A stretch of DNA of 64,000 nucleotides from Pediococcus cellicola (lineage in GTDB: Bacteria; Bacillota; Bacilli; Lactobacillales; Lactobacillaceae). The notes beneath the pieces are model-generated. The model did not search any database. It had not been told where the DNA came from and saw nothing but the letters and a program-made list of their open reading frames with translations. Shown here one piece after another: positions 51,310-60,097 of this stretch; position 1 is the stretch's first letter; each line of letters begins with the position of its first letter. The stretch spans positions 30,057-94,056 of the forward strand of contig NZ_JQBR01000002.1 in the NCBI RefSeq assembly GCF_001438655.1, read 5' to 3'. The position numbers and the translations under genes were made by a program.

Positions 51310-52188
51310 ATGAAAAAATTAGTTGTACTTTTTGCAGGCATAATTCTGCTGTTTATGACTGGCTGTTCAAATGGAACGCAGGCTGCTCACAAAATGAGTT
51401 CTGCCGAAAGTTCAAGGAAATTCAAAAGAAATGTTGATCAAAAAAAACTAGAACAAGTCAGGCAAAGTGTCTATGATTTATTTATTGATGAGCAGCATAA
51501 AATGGTTGATCCGGATACAACAATAAACACAATTAACGTTGTTGGAGAAAAAGTTTCAAACTTGCACGGTGTTAAAAAACAGAAACAAAAATTATTGAAT
51601 TTAGTTGCTTATGCTAAGAAACATCTTGCTGCAGCTCAAAGTTCCCAAGAAAGCGTCAATAAAGAAATGAATTCTGAATCAAAAGAAGACAGTTCTCGTC
51701 AGAAGGAGTCAATTTCATCAAGCATGGCGGCAGAATCTTCCAAAAAGCTCGAATCCGAAAGAGCTGAGTCATCATCAAAAGCCATTTCAAGTGCCAAAAA
51801 AGTTTCCAAAGCTAATAAATTAAATAATGAATACCCACCAATCTCAAGCGTGTTCAGCATTGATCAGTTAACTTCGTACTCTTCAGATGAATTGTTTGGA
51901 AAGCAAGTTAGAGTTTCGGGTACAATTCTAGACCTCGGTGCAGACAATTTTAAAGAATATCACATTTTATTACAAATCAATGATTCCACTTCTAAGTTAT
52001 TAATCGTAGTAAGTAATAAAAAAACCAAAAAACTGCAATTAGATGATAATTTAACCCTATACGGAATTACGACTGATACCTCCAGAATAAATCAAACTCA
52101 AATTAACGTTGGTATTTCAGAATCCTATAAAAACGAAAAAGTTGTATTATTTGAACCTGACAAAGTTGTAAATCATGGTATTAATTAA
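51310..52188 (+). CDS. Lipoprotein with Ser-rich coiled region and OB-like C-terminal domain
   Basis: 292 residues. Signal with lipobox: VVLFAGIILLFMTGCSNG (Cys about residue 20). Residues 30-110 are helical; about 112-165 form a low-complexity Ser/Lys/Glu linker (ESSKKLESERAESSSKAI); the end (about 180-290) is beta-rich, with GKQVRVSGTILDLGADN, then HILLQINDSTSKLLIVVSN, then DDNLTLYGITTD, matching an OB-fold-like module seen in tRNA_anti-like domains of secreted proteins. GGAGG precedes the ATG. Function unknown. Strong terminator after it. Confidence 0.82.
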   Translation: MKKLVVLFAGIILLFMTGCSNGTQAAHKMSSAESSRKFKRNVDQKKLEQVRQSVYDLFIDEQHKMVDPDTTINTINVVGEKVSNLHGVKKQKQKLLNLVAYAKKHLAAAQSSQESVNKEMNSESKEDSSRQKESISSSMAAESSKKLESERAESSSKAISSAKKVSKANKLNNEYPPISSVFSIDQLTSYSSDELFGKQVRVSGTILDLGADNFKEYHILLQINDSTSKLLIVVSNKKTKKLQLDDNLTLYGITTDTSRINQTQINVGISESYKNEKVVLFEPDKVVNHGIN

Positions 52189-52230
52189 ATCAAGTAAGTT
52201 ATTAGCCGGACTTGGCTTAAAATAATTCTA

Positions 52231-52272
52231 AAAGCCCCCAAGATTGATGAAAGTACCAATCTTGGGGGCTTT
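52231..52272. terminator. Strong Rho-independent terminator
   Basis: Perfect 16-base stem: AAAGCCCCCAAGATTG (52231-52246) and complement (52257-52272), followed by TACTATT; the GC block makes it very stable. Confidence 0.9.
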
Positions 52273-52334
52273 ACTATTGCAAAAATAAAAATAGCTGAAG
52301 ACTCCACTCCTTTTTGTGTGATTATGTCGAAATT

Positions 52335-52688
52335 CTATTTCGCCGTTAGTTCAAAACTTGCAGTAATCAACTTTGCTATCTGTTCACTTGTAACTTTGTT
52401 AAGTCTGACAGTAATCCAATTGCGCTTGTTCATGTGATACGCAGGAAGAAAGCCGTCGAAGGTCCGCATTATCTCAATTTCTTTCGGTGGAAGTTTCACG
52501 TCTAAGATTTCTTCTTCTGCATCCCCCGCCAATCCGATATTTGAATGACTAACGTTCATCGCTATTGCAAACCACTTATTGTTATCACGATGACGTAAAA
52601 CTGCATATGTAGGATACTTTCGCCATAGGTACTCTGGCTTTGTTTGGTATTTCTTGTCAACATAGTCAAAAACCTCTTCTCGCGTCAT
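52335..52688 (-). CDS. MmcQ/YjbR family protein
   Basis: 117 residues. TREEVFDYVDKKYQTKPEYLWRKYPTYAVLRHRDNNKWFAIAM (in pieces, about 2-43), then PPKEIEIMRTFDGFLPAYHMNKRNWITVRLNK (about 70-100) is the YjbR/MmcQ pattern, a cypemycin-associated CyaY-like fold. PAYHMNKRNWITV is the most conserved element. Such proteins may bind DNA or nucleic acids, but no activity is proven. AGGAGG before the ATG. Single gene. Confidence 0.88.
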   Translation of the reverse strand: MTREEVFDYVDKKYQTKPEYLWRKYPTYAVLRHRDNNKWFAIAMNVSHSNIGLAGDAEEEILDVKLPPKEIEIMRTFDGFLPAYHMNKRNWITVRLNKVTSEQIAKLITASFELTAK

Positions 52689-53069
52689 TTTCCAACCTCC
52701 TTTATAATTACCACTCCGGTGTTGACTTGCCTAACACCCAAATTTTGGTATTGCGCCCGCTGTCACACCAACTATTTAAAGCACGGCCCAATTTTTTGAA
52801 ACGCCTATACGCTTTTTGCTATTTTTAGTGCCTCTTAGATGACTGATCCCTAATTTTATTTCACTGATTCGGTCCTTATCATGAATAATACACCGCTTTC
52901 ACGCCAATTAAAAGATATCAAGGACGCGGAGAAAAATTTGTTTTGCCTTTGAGCATAGGTCGTTTTTTCGATTCCCACTATTGAAGGTCAGAGACAGAGA
53001 AAGACTGGGATTTTTTCCCAGCCTCCTGAATTTTAATAAAAGTATCTACTTAGAACTCGCAGTCAGTTT
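52689..53069. other. Intergenic region, 381 bases
   Basis: It contains a minus-strand -10-like TATTAT and a weak cre-like 14-mer near 52888-52901 (TGAAAGCGGTGTAT on the minus strand), and a hairpin CTGGGA/TCCCAG at 53005-53021 that probably ends the ABC operon. No coding frame is convincing. Confidence 0.5.
53005..53021 (-). terminator. Terminator of the ABC exporter operon
   Basis: CTGGGA (53005-53010) pairs with TCCCAG (53016-53021) with a T-rich loop; on the minus strand it is followed by TCTTTCTCTG. A moderate terminator. Confidence 0.55.
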
Positions 53070-53846
53070 CTACCCACGTCGCTGATAAACCAAAACGGTT
53101 AAAGGCATAAAGATTAAAATAATGATCCCGCCACTTATAAATACCATGGTGGCATTACCACCCCAGTTTCCAGTCCTCAAAATGGTTCTGATTGCCGTAA
53201 TGGTTAAACTAACCGGATTTATTTTAACGATCGTTTGAATAAATCTGGGCAACGTCTTTACTGGAATGAAGGCATTTGATAAAAAGGTCATCACCAAAAT
53301 GATGATCATGGATAAACTGCCGATCAATTCCGCATTCTTAGCCATGAGCCCGACTAAGGCAAAAATCCAAGAGGTTGCCCAACCAATAAAAATTGCCAAC
53401 AGTAGCACTGCTCCTAAAGTTGGCAAGCCAACGGTCGGTCGCCACCCCATCACAAAGGCCGTGATTAAAGCCATCATCCCCGAAAGGAGAAGTCGCAAGC
53501 TATCGCCAACTAATTGACCTGCCAACGGGGCAATTGGCGAAATCGGCAAAGTTTTAAATCGGTCAAAGACCCCAGCATTAATATCTTCACGCAATTGTTG
53601 TCCAGAACCCGAGGCAGCATTTAAAATGCTTTGCACCAGAATTCCCGATACCAGCATTGGTAAATAGGCGTGCACACTACCTGCAATGACACCGCCAAAT
53701 AAATAACCGAACAGCAACGTAAAGATCACCGGTTCAATCACAACATCACTAAGACTATCTGGATTATGCAGCGTTTTAAGTAAGTTTCGGTGGGTCATTG
53801 TCAGTATATTGTGCACAATTTGATTTTTGGTTGCTACCATTTTCAT
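53070..53846 (-). CDS. ABC-2 type exporter permease (DrrB-like)
   Basis: ATG 53846 has AAGGAGAG seven bases before it, inside the end of the ATPase gene. 258 residues with six hydrophobic spans. PVIFTLLFGYLFGGVIAGSVHAYLPMLVSGILVQSILNAASGSGQQL (in pieces) matches the ABC-2 permease, including the FDRFKTLPISP elbow (about 95-105) and the C-terminal NPVSLTITAIRTIL (about 212-225). Works with the next ATPase gene. Typical for drug and antibiotic efflux. The two genes overlap, indicating co-translation. Confidence 0.9.
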   Translation of the reverse strand: MKMVATKNQIVHNILTMTHRNLLKTLHNPDSLSDVVIEPVIFTLLFGYLFGGVIAGSVHAYLPMLVSGILVQSILNAASGSGQQLREDINAGVFDRFKTLPISPIAPLAGQLVGDSLRLLLSGMMALITAFVMGWRPTVGLPTLGAVLLLAIFIGWATSWIFALVGLMAKNAELIGSLSMIIILVMTFLSNAFIPVKTLPRFIQTIVKINPVSLTITAIRTILRTGNWGGNATMVFISGGIIILIFMPLTVLVYQRRG

Positions 53847-53859
53847 AGTTTGTCTCTCC

Positions 53860-54786
53860 TTAATTTTTGCCAACAGTCAGTTTCAAGAAAACATCATCTA
53901 ACGGCGGCGTTTCCACAGCAAAATTATTGATGGCAATAGCTGCATCTTGAAGCCGGCCTAAGATTTGCGAAACCTTTCGCATTTTCGTATGGTCGAGTAA
54001 CACGGTCAACGTGCGGTCATTGACACTAACCGGTAGAGCCAATGTATCCTGAATAAGCTTTTTGGCTGGCTGTTGCTCTTGTAAACTTGTGACTTCAATT
54101 CGAAGTTGCATGCCACCTATTTGTTGTTTCAAATCATTTGGCGTCCCCCCGTGATCAATGAGCGCAATTCGATCAGCCAAATGATCAGCTTCCTCCAAAT
54201 ATTGGGTGGTTAACAACACTGTCGAGCCTTCAGCCACCAGCTTTTGAATTGCTTGCCACATTTGCATCCGTGTCCGTGGATCCAAACCAGTAGTCGGTTC
54301 ATCTAAAAAAAGGATTGCGGGTTTGCCGATCAGACTGATTGCCAAATCTAAACGACGACGCATGCCACCGGAAAAAGTAGCCAATGTTTGATCCGCCGAC
54401 TGCGTCAAATCAAAATCGGTTAATAATTCTGCAGCACGCGCTTTGGCAGCGGTATGCGTTAAACCATTTAATTTTCCAAAAATCATTAAATTTTCACGCG
54501 CAGTCAAATCTTGATCAATTGCTGCAGTTTGACCCGTTATACTAAACTGTTGCCGTGCTAAACGGCTCTGGGTCAACGTATCAAAGCCATTCAGCAAAAC
54601 ATTACCTGCATCTTGACGTAATAAAGTCGTCATCATTCTTAAAATCGTAGTTTTCCCAGCACCATTGGGTCCCAGTAAACCAAAAATCTCACCTTTTTTA
54701 ATTTCAAACGACACGTTTTTCACAGCAACTTTGCTACCAAATTGTTTTTTTAAATTATTTACTTGAATCACACATTCTTGATTCAT
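53860..54786 (-). CDS. ABC exporter ATPase (DrrA-like)
   Basis: 308 residues. Walker A GPNGAGKTT (about 38-46), signature FSGGMRRRLD (about 140-149), Walker B AILFLDEPTTGLDPRTR (about 160-175), and a C-terminal ~80-residue extension ending DVFLKLTVGKN seen in DrrA-type ATPases. Powers the neighbouring ABC-2 permease. A GGAGG-type site (ATAAGGAGGTCGCAAT) precedes the ATG. Its promoter carries MarR-like operator repeats (54809-54821 and others), so it is probably induced when the MarR regulator is released. Confidence 0.94.
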   Translation of the reverse strand: MNQECVIQVNNLKKQFGSKVAVKNVSFEIKKGEIFGLLGPNGAGKTTILRMMTTLLRQDAGNVLLNGFDTLTQSRLARQQFSITGQTAAIDQDLTARENLMIFGKLNGLTHTAAKARAAELLTDFDLTQSADQTLATFSGGMRRRLDLAISLIGKPAILFLDEPTTGLDPRTRMQMWQAIQKLVAEGSTVLLTTQYLEEADHLADRIALIDHGGTPNDLKQQIGGMQLRIEVTSLQEQQPAKKLIQDTLALPVSVNDRTLTVLLDHTKMRKVSQILGRLQDAAIAINNFAVETPPLDDVFLKLTVGKN

Positions 54787-54808
54787 ATTGCGACCTCCTT
54801 ATATTTAA

Positions 54809-54858
54809 TCAGGTGACCTGACTAAACATATAGTAAGGGTACCTGATTAAAATGTCAA
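54809..54858 (-). promoter_or_regulatory. MarR-controlled promoter of the ABC exporter operon
   Basis: Minus-strand TTGACA (54858-54853), 17-base spacer, TACTAT (54835-54830). TCAGGTGACCTGA (54809-54821) is a perfect 13-base dyad 9 bases past the -10; a half-copy AATCAGGTAC lies inside the spacer. Likely binding sites of the divergent MarR protein. Confidence 0.75.
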
Positions 54859-54928
54859 GTCAGGCATCGCCGTAAATTTTAGAATGTTGTATACTTAAGA
54901 AAACACCGAATGAATGGAGTGATACAGC

Positions 54929-55435
54929 GTGGCAAATGAAATTAAAGCCGAATTAGCCGCTGGAAAGTTAGCCGAATACGAACAACTCAGCAAAATCTAT
55001 GATGATATTGTCAAACAGGCGCGCCCTCGCTTGACTGTTGAAGGCCAGGGTAAAATTTTATTAGCCTTAACGGATGAGGATCACCTTTCCCAACGCCAGC
55101 TTGCCACTCGTTTGGGCATGTCACCCCAATCCACGAGCGAATTTGTCTACAAACTGGTTAAACGGGAGTTAGTAACTTTAACCAAGTCCCCAAAAGATCG
55201 TCGGGTCAACTTAGTCAACTTAACCCCCGCAGGCCGACAAGAAATCGAATCTGCCGCCCAAGAGGTCCCTCCCTTTGTACGTACGCTCTCGGATACCGAA
55301 TTAGAACAACTATCAGCGCTCATGACCAAAATCACAACCGCCATGTATGCCGATATTGATGCAGCTAATCCCACATTGGGCGTGAAGTTCCATAAATTAT
55401 TCGCCAGTCGATATTTAAAACAGTTTAAAAAATAG
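54929..55435 (+). CDS. MarR-family regulator of the ABC exporter
   Basis: 168 residues starting with GTG after GGAGT. HTH: LSQRQLATRLGMSPQSTSEFVYKLVKRELVTLTKSPKDRRVNLVNLTPAG (in pieces, about 55-105) with the wing DRRV...LT that is characteristic of MarR. N- and C-terminal helices form the dimer. Divergent from the ABC exporter operon with palindromes between them. A perfect terminator follows. Confidence 0.92.
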   Translation: MANEIKAELAAGKLAEYEQLSKIYDDIVKQARPRLTVEGQGKILLALTDEDHLSQRQLATRLGMSPQSTSEFVYKLVKRELVTLTKSPKDRRVNLVNLTPAGRQEIESAAQEVPPFVRTLSDTELEQLSALMTKITTAMYADIDAANPTLGVKFHKLFASRYLKQFKK

Positions 55436-55471
55436 CTATCAATTGCAAGTAGGACTGCAATTGATAGCTAT
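55432..55471. terminator. Rho-independent terminator
   Basis: 16-base arms ATAGCTATCAATTGCA (55432-55447) and complement (55456-55471). It overlaps the MarR stop codon. Confidence 0.85.
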
Positions 55472-55490
55472 TAGTTTAATCAATACGTGA

Positions 55491-55601
55491 CCAAATGCTG
55501 TCGCTTCTTATGAGTTGGGTATTGGTATGGCCGTTTCATGGCATTTCAAATCGGATGATCTCGTTCCAGTAAATTACAAAAAATTTAGGAAGGCTAGACA
55601 C
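55491..55601 (+). other. Unassigned 37-codon open segment
   Basis: In one frame, between stops at 55488 and 55602, it reads PNAVASYELGIGMAVSWHFK then SDDLVPVNYKKFRKARH. It has protein-like composition and ends in a basic tail, but has no start codon with a ribosome site. It could be the 3' end of a deleted gene at the left edge of the AbiE insert. Low confidence. Confidence 0.3.
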
Positions 55602-55701
55602 TGAAAAGAAAAGACATAATCTCATGAAACAAGAAAATTGCTCTCCTACCAATGACGGGAAGTTATTTATAAATCAAGCCGAAACATAGTCATACTGAAA
55701 G

Positions 55702-55756
55702 TTGCAAATTAACTTTTCAACCTATATACTATAAATATAAGAAAATATAGTATATA
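55702..55756 (+). promoter_or_regulatory. abiE promoter with inverted repeat
   Basis: TTGCAA (55702-55707), 17-base spacer, TATACT (55725-55730). TATATACTAT (55723-55732) and ATAGTATATA (55747-55756) form a perfect 10-base-arm inverted repeat over the -10 and start site, as expected for AbiEi autorepression. Confidence 0.75.
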
Positions 55757-55775
55757 AGGGGTGTGATTAATAACA

Positions 55776-56369
55776 ATGAATACCTTAACTCAACTGGAAC
55801 ATGACTACCCAACGTTCATTTACAAAACCGCACAAGCATACGGTTTATCCAAAGATGAAATTCATGAACTATCAACTGATGGCACCATTAAAAAGATTGG
55901 TCGTGGTATCTATATTTTCCCAGATTACCTGCTCGATGAATTTAGCTTGATCAGTCAAAAATTCTCGCGCGGTATCTTCTCGTTAGTTAGTGCTTTAATC
56001 ATTCATGACTTGACTGATGAAATGCCACTTCATTATGATCTGATATTCCCACAAGGATATCATCCTAACGCAGCATCACTGAAGAAGTATCATATTAAAG
56101 CCAGATATCTATCAAAAAAACGCTATTTACTTGGTATCGAAACCGCCCAAACCGAAAATGGCGGTACTGTTCAAGTTTATTCAAAGGAACGCACGTTATT
56201 AGATGTTTGGGAATCAAAACAAATTCAGCCCTACATCAAGAATGATGCGCTTAAAAAATATCTAGCAAGTTCACCCAGCGCAAAAAGGCTTAAAAATTTA
56301 ACCGAAATCAAGGATGAATTATACCCAAACAGTACCTTGCTAAAAGTAATGGAGGTCTCCCTGCAATGA
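55776..56369 (+). CDS. AbiEi antitoxin of a type IV toxin-antitoxin system
   Basis: 197 residues. N-terminal winged helix-turn-helix (about 1-55: FIYKTAQAYGLSKDEIHELSTDGTIKKIGRGIYIFPD, in pieces), followed by the AbiEi C-terminal domain with RGIFSLVSALIIHDLTDEMP and the conserved YSKERTLLDVWE (about 135-146). It binds the inverted repeat in its promoter and antagonises AbiEii without direct binding, as known for AbiE. Translationally coupled (ATGA) with the toxin gene. The family gives phage abortive infection. Likely part of a small insert next to guaA. Confidence 0.92.
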   Translation: MNTLTQLEHDYPTFIYKTAQAYGLSKDEIHELSTDGTIKKIGRGIYIFPDYLLDEFSLISQKFSRGIFSLVSALIIHDLTDEMPLHYDLIFPQGYHPNAASLKKYHIKARYLSKKRYLLGIETAQTENGGTVQVYSKERTLLDVWESKQIQPYIKNDALKKYLASSPSAKRLKNLTEIKDELYPNSTLLKVMEVSLQ

Positions 56370-57208
56370 GTGAAGTTGATAAAGTTCTACCAATGATCAG
56401 CAAACGCGCCCGTAAGCTTGGCTACAATATTCAACATTTTCAGAAACTCTTTTTTCTAGAACACTTTTTAAAGCAGATCTCTGAATCTAATTATCGCCGT
56501 TACTTTGTTCTCAAAGGTGGTTTTGAAATCCAAAGTCTTGTCGGAATTGAAAATAGAATGACCCAAGACCTTGATGCAATCTATATTGGACCAGCCTTGC
56601 AACCAGATAAATTAGCAACCGTTTTGCATGAAGTCTTCGAGCAATCTACCGATTATGTCAATTTTACAATTAAGTCGATTGAACAAAAACAACTTGATGA
56701 TGATTATCCCGGAATTCGTGTCAACCTGCTGGCACAAATGGGAAAAAGTAAAGTCAGTGTAAAGCTGGATATTTCAAAAGGTAATCCCTATGAGACGATT
56801 CCAATCATACTTGATCATCAAAGTATTTTAAACGCCGATGAAAAGTTTCCAATTTATGGCATCCCCGTTGAAAAAATCTTGGCAGACAAGTTATCAGCAT
56901 TTCTAAATCATGGCATGTTAAATACTCGTGCTAAGGATTTATTTGATGTTTACTCATTGTCCATTCTCTATCGAACTGACATTGATCTTGTGCTTTTAAA
57001 AAAAGAATTTTTCAAAAGTGCGGAGTTTGATCATATCCCAGCCAAAACGATTGAAAATCGCTTAACTGAAATCAGTGCCTTATCCGATTCTGAAAGCTTA
57101 CACGCTTCATGGCAACAGTACCAGCTACAATATGACTACGCACAGTCAATCAGCTACACAACTGCACTAGAAGCACTTTTCAACTTAATGAAAGAAATTG
57201 AGCATTAA
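56366..57208 (+). CDS. AbiEii nucleotidyltransferase toxin
   Basis: 280 residues, overlapping the AbiEi gene by 4 bases. The nucleotidyltransferase motifs are intact: KGG (residues 50-52) as GS-like loop, DLD (68-70, metal Asp pair), then IRVNLLAQMGKSKVSVKLDISKG (third strand Asp near 133) and the lysine motif LADKLSAF (about 170-177) plus AKDLFDVY. This is the DUF1814/AbiEii family, which adds nucleotides to tRNA or other RNA in relatives and arrests growth during phage infection. No signal peptide. AGGAG-like site within the AbiEi end (ATGGAGGTC). Confidence 0.93.
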   Translation: MSEVDKVLPMISKRARKLGYNIQHFQKLFFLEHFLKQISESNYRRYFVLKGGFEIQSLVGIENRMTQDLDAIYIGPALQPDKLATVLHEVFEQSTDYVNFTIKSIEQKQLDDDYPGIRVNLLAQMGKSKVSVKLDISKGNPYETIPIILDHQSILNADEKFPIYGIPVEKILADKLSAFLNHGMLNTRAKDLFDVYSLSILYRTDIDLVLLKKEFFKSAEFDHIPAKTIENRLTEISALSDSESLHASWQQYQLQYDYAQSISYTTALEALFNLMKEIEH

Positions 57209-57399
57209 TACACAGAGAAATAAAATTAAATTCTACCTGACTTTCAAAAAAGCATCGAAAAAATCCATTTTATAGATTCTTATTATCTGTGCAGTCAGAA
57301 ACGACTCGAAAGCAACATGCTAACATCACAAAAAGTACACTGAAGTGCTTCATAATTATAGTTTTAATCGACATTTAACGTGAGTATATTCTATTTTGT

Positions 57400-58335
57400 T
57401 CATTCGTCATCGTTTTTCATAATCTTTTGTAGTTTTTTGTAAAAATCCATCTGCTGTTTAAACAAATTATCAAAATTAACCGGGTATTCCTTATGATCAA
57501 TGAAACTGATATAGCTTATTTCGTTACCTTGTATGGTTGAGGATTCTATATCATGGGCTAATGAGTTCCTAAGATTAATCCATTCTTGCTTTGGAGCCTT
57601 TTCATTGAAAAGTTGCTTAAATAGCTCATTTCGTTTATTAACACTTCCTCGAAGCCTATTATCAATTTCCTTTGACAAAATTTCCTTGCTGAACTTGCTA
57701 ATTGCTGTTTCTTTTGGAATTTTAGAAACAATTGCAGACTTTAGTAAGCTTTCACTAATAATAAACGATGATAGAATTAATGCTTTTTTAGTCAGAGTAT
57801 CAGAAGTATTACTAACTTTTAATGCTATCTCGGATATTGTTTTCTTATAGGTCCCAAATTTAAGGGGGTATTTTCTATAGTTTTCATATTCACTTTCAAG
57901 ATAGCCATTCTCTAACATGTTATTCCAATACTTTAGCTTTTCTGGTAGTTCATGTTCATATTCCGTCCCCGATGGAATTCCATAATAATCAAAGACAGCA
58001 GAAATAATTTCATCTGACTTACTGTCCTTACGTCTTGGAAACTGAATGACCATTTCTGAAATAATATTGCTCTGTGTTGTGATTTCCAATTTGTCTAAAT
58101 CGCAGTCCTCAACAATAGATGTATTCTGAAATACTTCTTGTCTGAGAAGCTCAAAATACTCTGATAAAAATAATTCCTCGCCCCAGGGTAATTGAATGTC
58201 AAAATACGCTAGCAGATTTTCTTCTTCGTCCTGCCTAAATCTATCCCAATCAACATAATTACCAAATACAAAATCATCATTCCCAGTTTCTAACTCCGGT
58301 TCTATATCCCAATCTTCATAATTAAACTTACGCAT
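57400..58335 (-). CDS. HEPN-like protein of unknown function
   Basis: 311 residues, minus strand, very A/T-rich. The N-terminal ~150 residues are acidic and aromatic (EDWDIEPELETGNDDFVFGN) and not recognised. The C-terminal part (about 180-265) is helical and carries RNSLAH (Arg256-x4-His261), the catalytic pattern of HEPN RNases, preceded by RNELFKQLFNE. This fits a HEPN domain, common in phage defence and toxin systems, but I cannot name a subfamily. It sits alone between abiE and guaA. Experimental support for RNase activity does not exist here. Confidence 0.65.
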   Translation of the reverse strand: MRKFNYEDWDIEPELETGNDDFVFGNYVDWDRFRQDEEENLLAYFDIQLPWGEELFLSEYFELLRQEVFQNTSIVEDCDLDKLEITTQSNIISEMVIQFPRRKDSKSDEIISAVFDYYGIPSGTEYEHELPEKLKYWNNMLENGYLESEYENYRKYPLKFGTYKKTISEIALKVSNTSDTLTKKALILSSFIISESLLKSAIVSKIPKETAISKFSKEILSKEIDNRLRGSVNKRNELFKQLFNEKAPKQEWINLRNSLAHDIESSTIQGNEISYISFIDHKEYPVNFDNLFKQQMDFYKKLQKIMKNDDE

Positions 58336-58379
58336 AACATTTCCTCCCTTGTACTACACTTTTTAGCATCTAGTCAAAA

Positions 58380-58430
58380 AATCGTGGAAGGTTTTCAATC
58401 ACTCTTAAGTGACTGAAGACTTCCACGATT
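58380..58430 (-). terminator. guaA terminator
   Basis: AATCGTGGAAG (58380-58390) pairs with CTTCCACGATT (58420-58430), with further inner pairing; on the minus strand it is followed by TTTTTTGAC. It lies about 115 bases past the guaA stop. Confidence 0.75.
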
Positions 58431-58543
58431 CTTGGTGGGGCTTTTGGTGGAGAAACTTTCAGATTCAACAACGGCTTATCCATTTTGCAAGTTCACAAAT
58501 GTCTTTAAGTCAACATTCCGTATCCATTTAATATATATATATT

Positions 58544-60097
58544 TTATTCCCATTCGACCGTTGCCGGTGGCTTGCTCGTAATATCGTACACAATGCGATT
58601 AACGTGATCGACTTCATTGACAATGCGCACAGAGATCTTCTGTAACACATCCCACGGAATGCGGGCAAAATCAGCCGTCATGCCATCCACAGAATCCACA
58701 GCCCGGATACCAACCGTATAGTCGTATGTTCGACCATCACCCATGACACCAACACTCTTAATGCCCGGTAAAACAGTGAAGTACTGCCAGATATCTCGAT
58801 CTAAGCCAGCCTTTTTAATCTCATCCCGCAAGATCCAATCAGAATCACGCACAATGTTTAACTTGTCCTCAGTAATTTCACCAAGCACCCGAATCCCTAA
58901 ACCAGGACCTGGGAATGGTTGTCGCCACACTAAGTCAGATGGCATCCCTAATTTTTCGCCTAAGTCACGAGCTTCATCCTTAAATAAGGTCCGCAAAGGC
59001 TCAATTAAAGTAAAATGCATGTCTTTTGGCAAGCCACCCACGTTGTGATGCGATTTGATGGTTTGTGCAGTATCCGTACCACTTTCAATCACATCTGTAT
59101 ACAAGGTGCCTTGTGCCAAGAAATCAATGCCATCCAGCTTTTGAGCTTCATCGTTAAACACTTGAATAAACTCGTTACCAATAATCTTACGTTTCTTTTC
59201 AGGATCGGAAACACCGACCAATTTATCCATAAAACGTTTCTGAGCATCAACTTTAACCACGTTCAGGCCAAACTTGCCTTCCAAGCTATCCATCACTTGT
59301 TTGGCTTCACCCTTACGCAACAACCCGTGATCTACAAAAATACTGGTTAATTGATTACCAATGGCTTTATGCAATAACACGCCCACCACGCTGGAATCTA
59401 CACCACCGGAAAGGCCCAACAAGACCTTGCGATCGCCAACTTCTTCACGAATTTTTTTGATTTGTAATTCAATAAAGTTGTTCATGGACCAATTAGCTTT
59501 GGCTTCACAAACATCAAACGCAAAGTGTTTAAGAATTTCATTACCATATTGCGTATTACGAACTTCAGCATGAAATTGAATACCATAAAACTTTCGTTTC
59601 GGGTCTTCAATAGAAGCAATGGGACAGTTCTTGCTGGTTGCCACGGACGTGAAGCCTTCGGGAACTTGTTTGACTAAGTCTCCATGGCTCATCCACACGG
59701 TCTGACGGCCAGGTAACCCTTTGAATAAAGGTGTTTGCGAATCCGTAACGTCAATATCAGCATGGCCGTATTCACGGTTGTCTGCTGGTTCAACTTTACC
59801 ACCTAAATTGTAGGACATGAGCTGCATGCCGTAGCAAATTCCTAAAATAGGAATGCCCAGCTTGTAAATTTCTGGGTCTACACGAAAGGCATCGTCATCA
59901 TAAACGCTATTGGGGCCACCTGAGAAGATGATTCCTTTAGGGTTAATTTTGCGAATTTCATCGGCGGTAATATTGTGTGAGAGTAACTCTGAATATACGC
60001 CAAATTCACGAATGCGTCGTGTGATGAGTTGGTTGTACTGACTACCGAAGTCTAAAACAATGATCTTGTCGAATTGGGACAAATCTAAATTAGCCAA
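58544..60097 (-). CDS. guaA: GMP synthase (glutamine-hydrolysing)
   Basis: 517 residues, standard length. Class I amidotransferase: GICYGMQL with catalytic Cys88, then [12 protein letters not shown] (His, about 173-184). ATP-PPase domain: [12 protein letters not shown] (P-loop, about 230-241) and [11 protein letters not shown]-terminal dimer domain ends PPATVEWE. It converts XMP to GMP with glutamine and ATP. ATG 60097 follows TGAGGTGAAAAC. The 3' end is a known integration hotspot in other bacteria, and an AbiE-HEPN insert lies immediately behind it here. Its leader is long and structured (see 60098-60243). Confidence 0.97.
   Translation of the reverse strand: MANLDLSQFDKIIVLDFGSQYNQLITRRIREFGVYSELLSHNITADEIRKINPKGIIFSGGPNSVYDDDAFRVDPEIYKLGIPILGICYGMQLMSYNLGGKVEPADNREYGHADIDVTDSQTPLFKGLPGRQTVWMSHGDLVKQVPEGFTSVATSKNCPIASIEDPKRKFYGIQFHAEVRNTQYGNEILKHFAFDVCEAKANWSMNNFIELQIKKIREEVGDRKVLLGLSGGVDSSVVGVLLHKAIGNQLTSIFVDHGLLRKGEAKQVMDSLEGKFGLNVVKVDAQKRFMDKLVGVSDPEKKRKIIGNEFIQVFNDEAQKLDGIDFLAQGTLYTDVIESGTDTAQTIKSHHNVGGLPKDMHFTLIEPLRTLFKDEARDLGEKLGMPSDLVWRQPFPGPGLGIRVLGEITEDKLNIVRDSDWILRDEIKKAGLDRDIWQYFTVLPGIKSVGVMGDGRTYDYTVGIRAVDSVDGMTADFARIPWDVLQKISVRIVNEVDHVNRIVYDITSKPPATVEWE

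Noticed and set aside
57388-58570. Direct repeat of the guaA 3' end as attachment site
   Set aside because: Only CATTCG-type fragments of 6-8 bases are shared, which is within chance; no convincing att pair was found.
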